A stretch of DNA of 64,000 nt from Actinomycetospora cinnamomea (GTDB lineage Bacteria > Actinomycetota > Actinomycetes > Mycobacteriales > Pseudonocardiaceae), in contig NZ_QEKW01000013.1 in the NCBI RefSeq assembly GCF_003096675.1, positions 1 through 64,000 on the forward strand, read 5' to 3'. Positions within the stretch are counted from its first letter, which is position 1. The number at the start of each line of letters is the position of its first letter. Made by a program: the position numbers and the translations under genes. Positions 59,179 to 64,000 of the stretch are shown here, piece after piece. Below the pieces are notes generated by a model. The model ran no database searches. It saw only the letters and a list, made by a program, of their open reading frames with translations, and was not told where the DNA came from.

Positions 59179-59634
59179 TCAGCGCGGCGTGCGCACGACC
59201 AGCGTGCCGGCGGCCATGTCGCCGAGGCGCCGGCGGTTGCGCGAGGTCAGGACGGCGACGAAGGCGACCAGGTAGTTGAACAGCCCGTCGACGAGCCGGA
59301 GCACGGTACGCACGGCCGCCTTGCCGAGGCCCGGCAGCGCGCCGTTGCTCCCGTCGATGACGCGGATGTCGCAGACGAGCTTGCCCACGGTCTGGCCGAG
59401 CAGCCCCTCCATCAGCACGTAGTAGCCGACGACGGCCACGCCGTAGGCGACGTTCGCGGCGACCGGCATGTCCGCTCGCCAGGACCACGGTCCGGTCGGG
59501 ACGATCGTGCCCGCCACGACCGCGAGGGCGACGTAGGCCAGCCCGAACAGCAGGCCGTCGACGAGGGTGGCCACCACCCGCCGTCCGGTGACGTGGGTGG
59601 TGGTGGTCTGCGGGTCGGTCGGGGTCGTGGCCAT
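59179..59634 (-). CDS. RDD-family membrane protein
   Basis: 151 residues from ATG 59634. TGRRVVATLVDGLLF (R-x4-D in the first helix), MEGLLGQTVGKLVCDIRVID, the block RTVLRLVDGLFNYLVAF and RRRLGDMAAGTLVV are the RDD signature. Three to four helices. Twelve bp from the hydrolase gene and probably co-transcribed with it. Confidence 0.9.
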   Translation of the reverse strand: MATTPTDPQTTTTHVTGRRVVATLVDGLLFGLAYVALAVVAGTIVPTGPWSWRADMPVAANVAYGVAVVGYYVLMEGLLGQTVGKLVCDIRVIDGSNGALPGLGKAAVRTVLRLVDGLFNYLVAFVAVLTSRNRRRLGDMAAGTLVVRTPR

Positions 59635-59646
59635 GTCCGGTTCCTC

Positions 59647-60537
59647 TCACGACGCCGGGGCGTCGGGCTCGGGCAGCTCGTCCTCCGGCGGCGTGCCCTC
59701 GACGAGGGGCCGGAGCGGACGTTCGGTCAGGACGTTGGTGAGGATCTCGGTGAAGGCGTCGGGGTCGGTGATGAGCCAGCTGTGGGTGCCCTCGACGGTG
59801 CGCACGACGTCGTCCCCCAGCGCGAGCCGGAGGGCCGCGAGCGACGCCTCGGGCAGGACGCGGTCCTGCCGGCCCCACACGACGACCACCGGCAGCCGTC
59901 GGCGCCGGAGCTCCTCCAGCTCGTGCCGCAGGTCGGCGGTCCGCGCCAGCTCGGCGACCCTCCAGACCGCCAGCGGGTTGCGCAACGCGTTGGTGGCCGC
60001 GTCCGAGACGATCACGGGGACGACCCGGCCGAACGGCCCGCCGGGGTCGAGGTCGGCCTGCAGGTGCAGGCCCCAGTCCCACCACGGCCGCTCGGACATG
60101 AGCCGGGGGCCGGCGGGGCCGGTGGCCCACACCGCGCCGCCGATGCTGTTGACCAGCACGAGCCGGGACACGACGTCGGAGGCGTCGTGGGCGAGCCGCA
60201 CCGCGACCCCGCCCCCGAACGAGTGCCCGACGACGGTGACCGGGCCCTCGACGCCGACGCTCTCGAGGAACCGCACGACCCAGCGCGCATAGCCCGCCAG
60301 CGTGAACTCCGCGGCGGGCAGCTCGTCGGACCCGCCGAAGCCCGGCAGGGCCGGCGCCACCACGCGCGCCCCGCGGGCGGCGACCTGCGCGAGACCGGTG
60401 CGGTAGGACGCCGGGCTCAGCGCCCACCCGTGCAGGAACAGGACGACGGGTCCCTCCCCCGCGCTCCACCAGACGGCGCGACGCCCATCGACGCGCCCCT
60501 CGTGCCGGCGACCGACCGGGCCGCGCCGCTCGCTCAC
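59647..60537 (-). CDS. Alpha/beta hydrolase
   Basis: 296 residues from GTG 60537, overlapping the USP stop by 4 bp. VVLFLHGWALSPASY gives the oxyanion site; VVGHSFGGGVAVRL the nucleophile Ser; VVWGRQDRVLPE the Asp; VEGTHSWLITDP the His. Resembles esterase/haloalkane dehalogenase-like soluble hydrolases. Substrate unknown. Confidence 0.88.
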   Translation of the reverse strand: MSERRGPVGRRHEGRVDGRRAVWWSAGEGPVVLFLHGWALSPASYRTGLAQVAARGARVVAPALPGFGGSDELPAAEFTLAGYARWVVRFLESVGVEGPVTVVGHSFGGGVAVRLAHDASDVVSRLVLVNSIGGAVWATGPAGPRLMSERPWWDWGLHLQADLDPGGPFGRVVPVIVSDAATNALRNPLAVWRVAELARTADLRHELEELRRRRLPVVVVWGRQDRVLPEASLAALRLALGDDVVRTVEGTHSWLITDPDAFTEILTNVLTERPLRPLVEGTPPEDELPEPDAPAS

Positions 60538-61115
60538 GACAGCCTGCGCCGACCGGCGGGCGGCACGACGGTGACCGGACAGGTCGCGTGGCGCAGGCAC
60601 CACCAGCCGACGGATCCGAGGGTCGCGGTCGCCGCGAGACCCCGGCCACGGTGGCCGAGGACGAGGCGCGCGGCCCCGGTCGACGCGGCCGTGAGCACCG
60701 GTCCCGGGTCGCCCGCCACCGCCCGCACGACCACGGGGGGCTCGGACACGCCGGGGTGCTCGACGCGGTCCGCGGCGAGCACCTCGTCCACGACGGCCCG
60801 GGCCGCGGCCTCGGCGGCGGCCGCGACCTCGGCCCGCTCGACGGCGATCGGGATCCCGACGATGGCGGCGAGCTGCTCCGGGGAGACGAAGGCGGTCACG
60901 ACCTCGAGCGTCGCGTCGCGGCGCCGGGCCTCCGCGAGCGCATGCCGCAGGGCCGCACGGGCCCCGACCGAGTCGTCGAGCCCGACCACCACACGTTGGT
61001 CTCGCCGGCCGCCGTCGACGTCCGGCGCCGCGGTCGTCGCGGCCTCCGCGAGCTCCGTCGCGGTCCCCGTCGCGTCCTCCTTCACGTCCCCCGCCACGTC
61101 CCCGGTCGTCGTCAT
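60534..61115 (-). CDS. Universal stress protein (UspA family)
   Basis: 193 residues from ATG 61115 with GGGGAGG. A 38-residue low-complexity Ala/Thr/Asp extension precedes RVVVGLDDSVGARAAL; ATP loop LVLGHRGRGLAATATLGS, end CPVTVVPPAGRR. First gene of the USP-hydrolase-RDD operon; a 9/10 box lies 60 bp upstream. Confidence 0.88.
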   Translation of the reverse strand: MTTTGDVAGDVKEDATGTATELAEAATTAAPDVDGGRRDQRVVVGLDDSVGARAALRHALAEARRRDATLEVVTAFVSPEQLAAIVGIPIAVERAEVAAAAEAAARAVVDEVLAADRVEHPGVSEPPVVVRAVAGDPGPVLTAASTGAARLVLGHRGRGLAATATLGSVGWWCLRHATCPVTVVPPAGRRRLS

Positions 61116-61174
61116 CACGCGCCTCCCCTCGCCGACGTGCGGCTCAGGCTCGGGCGACGTCACGACGGCCGGCA

Positions 61175-61188
61175 GGGCCCAGGGTCCC
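61175..61188. promoter_or_regulatory. DosR-like box (9/10)
   Basis: GGGCCCAGGGTCCC, C for A at position 4, followed by GATC. It is 60 bp upstream of the USP at 61115 (minus), just past the stop of the alcohol dehydrogenase at 61218. Confidence 0.6.
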
Positions 61189-61217
61189 GATCGGCGGCAC
61201 CCCTGGGTCCCCGCCGG

Positions 61218-62216
61218 TCAGGGCACGAGGACCGCCGCCCCGGTGATCCGGTCGGCCGCGAGGTCGGCGAGGGCCTCGCCGGCCTTCTCCAGGGGGTAGG
61301 GCACGGTGGTCACCTCGAGGTGGTGCTCACCGGCGACCCGGAGGAACTCCCGCGCGTCCGCCCGGGTGTTCGAGGTGACGCTGCGCAGCGTGCGCTCCTG
61401 GAACAGGTGGCGCTGGTAGTCGAGCACCGGGACGTCGGTGAGGTGGATGCCGGCGACGGCCAGCGTCCCGCCCCGGTCGAGGGCCTCCAGCGCCGGCGGC
61501 ACCAGCTCGCCGGCCGGCGCGAACAGGATGGCCGCGTCGAGGGGCTCCGGCGGCGGGTCGGCGGCGCCCTGGGCCGACGCGGCACCGAGCCGGCGGGCCA
61601 GCTCCTGCGCGGCCGGGTTGCGTGTCATGACGTGCACCGTCGCGCCCTGGGCGAGCGCGACCTGGCTGGCCAGGTGCGCGCTGCCGCCGAACCCGTAGAC
61701 GCCGAGCCGGCCGCGCGCAGGCAGTTCGGCGCGCTGCAGCGCGTGGAAGCCGATGATGCCCGCGCAGAGCAGCGGGGCGAGCTCGGCGTCCGTGTAGCCG
61801 TCGGGCAGGTGGTGCGCGAAGTCCGCCGGGACGGTCGTGTAGTCGGCGTAGCCGCCGTCGGCGTCCCAGCCGGTGTAGGAGGACGCGGGGCAGAGGTTCT
61901 CGGCGCCGCGGCGGCAGAAGCGGCACGTCCCGCAGGTCCGGCGCAGCCAGGCCACGCCCACCCGGTCACCCTCCACGAACCCGGCGGCACGGGCGCCGGC
62001 GCGGACCACGCGACCGACGACCTCGTGGCCGGGCACCACCCCGGCGCGGTGCACGGGCAGGTCGCCCTCGGCGACGTGCAGGTCGGTGCGGCACACCCCG
62101 CACGCCAGAACGGCGACGAGCAGCTCGTCCGCCCCGGGCTCGGGGACGGCCGCGTCCACCAGCTCCAGGGGCCCCTCGGACGCCGGACGTGGGCGGGTCA
62201 CACGGAACGCGCGCAT
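61218..62216 (-). CDS. Zinc-dependent alcohol dehydrogenase (AdhA-like)
   Basis: 332 residues from ATG 62216 with GAGAGGACGAG upstream. [19 protein letters not shown] and [12 protein letters not shown] hold the catalytic zinc ligands; [15 protein letters not shown] the structural zinc; [16 protein letters not shown] the dinucleotide fold. [16 protein letters not shown] is typical of the AdhA-type propanol/alcohol dehydrogenases of actinobacteria. It is only distantly like 48240. Located 17 bp after the thioredoxin gene, in the same operon. Confidence 0.92.
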   Translation of the reverse strand: MRAFRVTRPRPASEGPLELVDAAVPEPGADELLVAVLACGVCRTDLHVAEGDLPVHRAGVVPGHEVVGRVVRAGARAAGFVEGDRVGVAWLRRTCGTCRFCRRGAENLCPASSYTGWDADGGYADYTTVPADFAHHLPDGYTDAELAPLLCAGIIGFHALQRAELPARGRLGVYGFGGSAHLASQVALAQGATVHVMTRNPAAQELARRLGAASAQGAADPPPEPLDAAILFAPAGELVPPALEALDRGGTLAVAGIHLTDVPVLDYQRHLFQERTLRSVTSNTRADAREFLRVAGEHHLEVTTVPYPLEKAGEALADLAADRITGAAVLVP

Positions 62217-62232
62217 CTCTCGTCCTCTCACC

Positions 62233-62682
62233 TCAGGCGCCGGCGGCGGCGCCCTGGCCCCCCAGCTCCCCGGCGACCCAGGCTCGCAGCGGCCCCGGAC
62301 CGAGCGCGCCGACCCGCCGGGCGACGACCTGCCCGTCGCGCAGCAGCACCAGCGTCGGAATGCTCCGCGCGTCGAGGCGGGCGGCGACGGCAGGGGCGCG
62401 GTCGACGTCCACCTTCACCACCTTGAGCCGGCCGGCGAACTCCTCGGCCACGGCCGCGACCGCCGGCGCGACCATCCGGCAGGGTCCGCACCAGGCGGCC
62501 CACAGGTCGACCAGGACCGGCAGGCGCGCCCGTTCGGCCACGGCGCCGAAGTCGTCGTCACCGGCGTCCACCAGCCACGGCAGGGGCGTGCGGCACCGGC
62601 CACACCGGGGGCTCCCCGGGGCGTCACGGGCGATGCGGTTGGCCTGTCCGCAGCGCGGGCAGGTCACCGGGGCGTCGGCCAC
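62233..62682 (-). CDS. trxC: Thioredoxin 2-type protein with an N-terminal zinc ribbon
   Basis: 149 residues from GTG 62682. N-terminal [10 protein letters not shown]...CGRC zinc ribbon (residues about 8-33), then the thioredoxin fold with active site [13 protein letters not shown] and the cis-Pro [11 protein letters not shown]. This is the Trx2/TrxC architecture; reduces protein disulfides and resists oxidative stress. It lies between a tandem USP gene and the alcohol dehydrogenase in a likely operon 63665-61218. Confidence 0.92.
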   Translation of the reverse strand: MADAPVTCPRCGQANRIARDAPGSPRCGRCRTPLPWLVDAGDDDFGAVAERARLPVLVDLWAAWCGPCRMVAPAVAAVAEEFAGRLKVVKVDVDRAPAVAARLDARSIPTLVLLRDGQVVARRVGALGPGPLRAWVAGELGGQGAAAGA

Positions 62683-62696
62683 GACTCGATCCCCTG

Positions 62697-63665
62697 TCAG
62701 GTCGCGGCGGCGTGGGCGCGGCCGCCGGTGTGCGCCTGTGCCCGCGCGCCCGGCGGGGGCACGACGGCGACGGGACACGGCGCGCGGTGCACCATCGCGC
62801 GGCTCACCGAGCCCAGCAGCAGCCCGGTGAAGCCCCCGCGCCCCCGCGTCCCCACGACGAGCAGGCGGGCCCCCCGCGCGTGCTCGAGCAGGCTCCGCGC
62901 CGGCCGTGACCGGGCGACCACGGTGGACACCTCGAGGTCGGGGTGGATGTCGGAGCGCCCCGCCAGCTGCTCGGCGAGCACCCGGCGCTCGTCGGCGGTG
63001 ATCGCGTCGAGGTCGAGGAACTCCTGGGGCACCGTGTCGACCAACGGGTCCCACCACGTGTGCACCGCGATCATCGGGCACCCCTCGGCGTCGGCGACCG
63101 CCGCGGCGAAGTCGATGGCCGCCGCGCTGGAGGGTGACCCGTCGACCCCGACGACGACCGGGGCGTCCGGCTCGGTGGACACCTCCCCCCGGACCACGAC
63201 GACCGGGCCCGCGGCGTGCGCGGCCACCGTCGAGGCCACCGACCCGACGAGCGCGCCCCCCAGTCCGCCCACGCCCTGCTCACCGACGACGAGCAGCCCG
63301 TCCCCCGCCCGCTCCAGCAGGGCGGGCGCCGCCGGTCCGTCCACGAGCTCCTCGGTGACGTGCAGCTCGGGCGCCTCCGCCCGGGCGGTCTCCGCGGCCC
63401 GCCGGGCCTGCTCCCGGGCCTGCTCGAGCATCTCCTGCTGGTAGCGGCGCCAGATCGTGGCGTCGGCGACCAGGCTCGGGTCGACACCGCCGTAGGCGAG
63501 CACCACGAGCAGGCCCCGGCCCGTGGACCGCGCGGCACGGGCCGCCCAGCGCACGGCGCGCAGCGCCGACTCCGAGCCGTCCGCGCCGACCACCACCGGT
63601 CGACCGGGCGCCGCACCGTCGCCCGTTGTCGCGGCCACCGGGTTCTCGCCGGGTCCCTCGTCCAT
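62697..63665 (-). CDS. Tandem universal stress protein (two Usp domains)
   Basis: 322 residues from ATG 63665 with GAGGGA. Domain 1: VVVGADGSESALRAV and LLVVGEQGVGGLGGALVGS (Arg-free loop); domain 2: APVVVGVDGSPSSAAAI and VVGTRGRGGFTGLLLGS, canonical. Ends in an Ala/His-rich tail. Heads the operon through thioredoxin and alcohol dehydrogenase. Confidence 0.9.
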   Translation of the reverse strand: MDEGPGENPVAATTGDGAAPGRPVVVGADGSESALRAVRWAARAARSTGRGLLVVLAYGGVDPSLVADATIWRRYQQEMLEQAREQARRAAETARAEAPELHVTEELVDGPAAPALLERAGDGLLVVGEQGVGGLGGALVGSVASTVAAHAAGPVVVVRGEVSTEPDAPVVVGVDGSPSSAAAIDFAAAVADAEGCPMIAVHTWWDPLVDTVPQEFLDLDAITADERRVLAEQLAGRSDIHPDLEVSTVVARSRPARSLLEHARGARLLVVGTRGRGGFTGLLLGSVSRAMVHRAPCPVAVVPPPGARAQAHTGGRAHAAAT

Positions 63666-63759
63666 CGCGCTGTCCCTCCGTCCACGCGGGTCACGTCCCA
63701 CGGGTGATCGTGGCCGCGCGGCGGGGCCCGGCGCCCGGGCCGTCCGGGCCCCGCAGTGC

Positions 63760-63773
63760 GGGCCCATGGTCGC
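63760..63773. promoter_or_regulatory. Weak DosR-like box (8/10)
   Basis: GGGCCCATGGTCGC, followed by GATC, 95 bp upstream of the tandem USP at 63665. Alone it is within chance expectation; context favours it. Confidence 0.35.
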
Positions 63774-63819
63774 GATCAGGCCGTGCCGTCCGATCGGATC
63801 AGTCCTGCTCCCGTGGGGA

Positions 63820-64000
63820 TCACCACGTCTCCTCCCGGGCTCGTGCCCCCGCCGGGGTGGTGGCGCTGGGCGGGCCCGGGGGGACGACGACCACCGGGCA
63901 GGTCGCGTGCAGCACCACACCCGGGCGGACGTGGTGGCGGTGGCGCAGCCAGCCGTGCTCGCCGACCCCGAGGACCACGAGCTCGGCCTCGCGTGCCTGC
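63820..64000 (-). CDS. Universal stress protein, C-terminal fragment cut by the window edge
   Basis: The last 59 codons of a minus-strand USP gene: AREAELVVLGVGEHGWLRHRHHV and VLHATCPVVVVPPGPP, ending at TGA 63822-63820. The ATP loop is altered (GVGEHGWLRHRHHVRPG). The N-terminus lies beyond 64000. Confidence 0.8.
   Translation of the reverse strand, partial: QAREAELVVLGVGEHGWLRHRHHVRPGVVLHATCPVVVVPPGPPSATTPAGARAREETW

Overview
The window is a very GC-rich (about 72-75 % G+C), densely packed stretch of an actinobacterial chromosome. Gene content, the many GTG/TTG starts and the protein matches point to the Pseudonocardiaceae, most likely Pseudonocardia; that placement is inference, since no rRNA or species marker is present. 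The theme is a hypoxia/dormancy island resembling a greatly expanded DosR (DevR) regulon of Mycobacterium. It holds a DevR-type response regulator, a DevS-type two-GAF sensor kinase, a second DevS-like protein that has lost its kinase part, 17 universal stress protein (USP) genes with at least 22 USP domains, Acg-type nitroreductases, pyridoxamine-oxidase-like flavoproteins, Tgs1-type wax ester/diacylglycerol acyltransferases, an Rv1733c-like membrane protein, cytochrome bd oxidase with its CydDC exporter, CBS-domain proteins, a P-type ATPase, phosphoketolase with acetate kinase, two zinc alcohol dehydrogenases, a GH65 disaccharide phosphorylase and a thioredoxin.

Layout. 1-48: the N-terminus of a DUF222/HNH protein leaving the window. 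144-3684: nitroreductase-like proteins and USPs in divergent pairs. 3688-10782: DevS-like kinase, a GNAT/acyl-CoA-synthetase fusion (protein acetyltransferase type), the kinase-less DevS-like sensor, and devR. 11097-17841: membrane proteins, two USPs, a membrane-anchored alpha/beta hydrolase operon and a DUF6064-type protein. 18137-22102: flavoprotein, nitroreductase and GH65 enzyme. 22121-25289: two tandem USPs, a small lipoprotein, a lipase-like hydrolase. 25439-28150: tgs1-like gene with a coupled 18-codon upstream ORF, then an acyltransferase-3 protein. 28160-34954: Rv1733c-like gene divergent from cydA-cydB-cydDC. 34955-35702: a gene-free gap with a 341-bp element bearing terminal inverted repeats. 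35703-39014: USP, second WS/DGAT, LiaF/PspC-like membrane proteins. 39137-44935 (minus): USP, WS/DGAT, phosphoketolase, acetate kinase. 45108-49741 (plus): small protein, P2C-like ATPase, alcohol dehydrogenase, flavoprotein. 49805-53239: USP, a 64-residue His/Cys-rich protein, and a frameshifted HNH gene. 53409-64000: mostly minus-strand USPs and CBS proteins with an MgtC/DUF4010 protein, RDD protein, hydrolase, alcohol dehydrogenase and thioredoxin.

Regulation. A 14-bp palindrome GGGAC-N4-GTCCC, the core of the mycobacterial DosR box, occurs perfectly at 5474-5487 between the sensor kinase and the acetyltransferase, and with 9 of 10 fixed bases at seven other positions between genes (2617, 28872, 50376, 56379, 57749, 57771, 61175). 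Weaker 8/10 copies often sit 21-22 bp from another copy. Most boxes lie between divergent genes, so one site could drive both arms. Read together, the window looks like a low-oxygen programme: sense gas or redox state (DevS-like proteins), switch respiration to cytochrome bd, dispose of carbon through phosphoketolase to acetyl phosphate, acetate and storage lipid, use flavoproteins and dehydrogenases to balance redox, and hold metabolism with USPs and perhaps protein acetylation. No tRNA, rRNA, CRISPR array, prophage or complete insertion sequence was seen.
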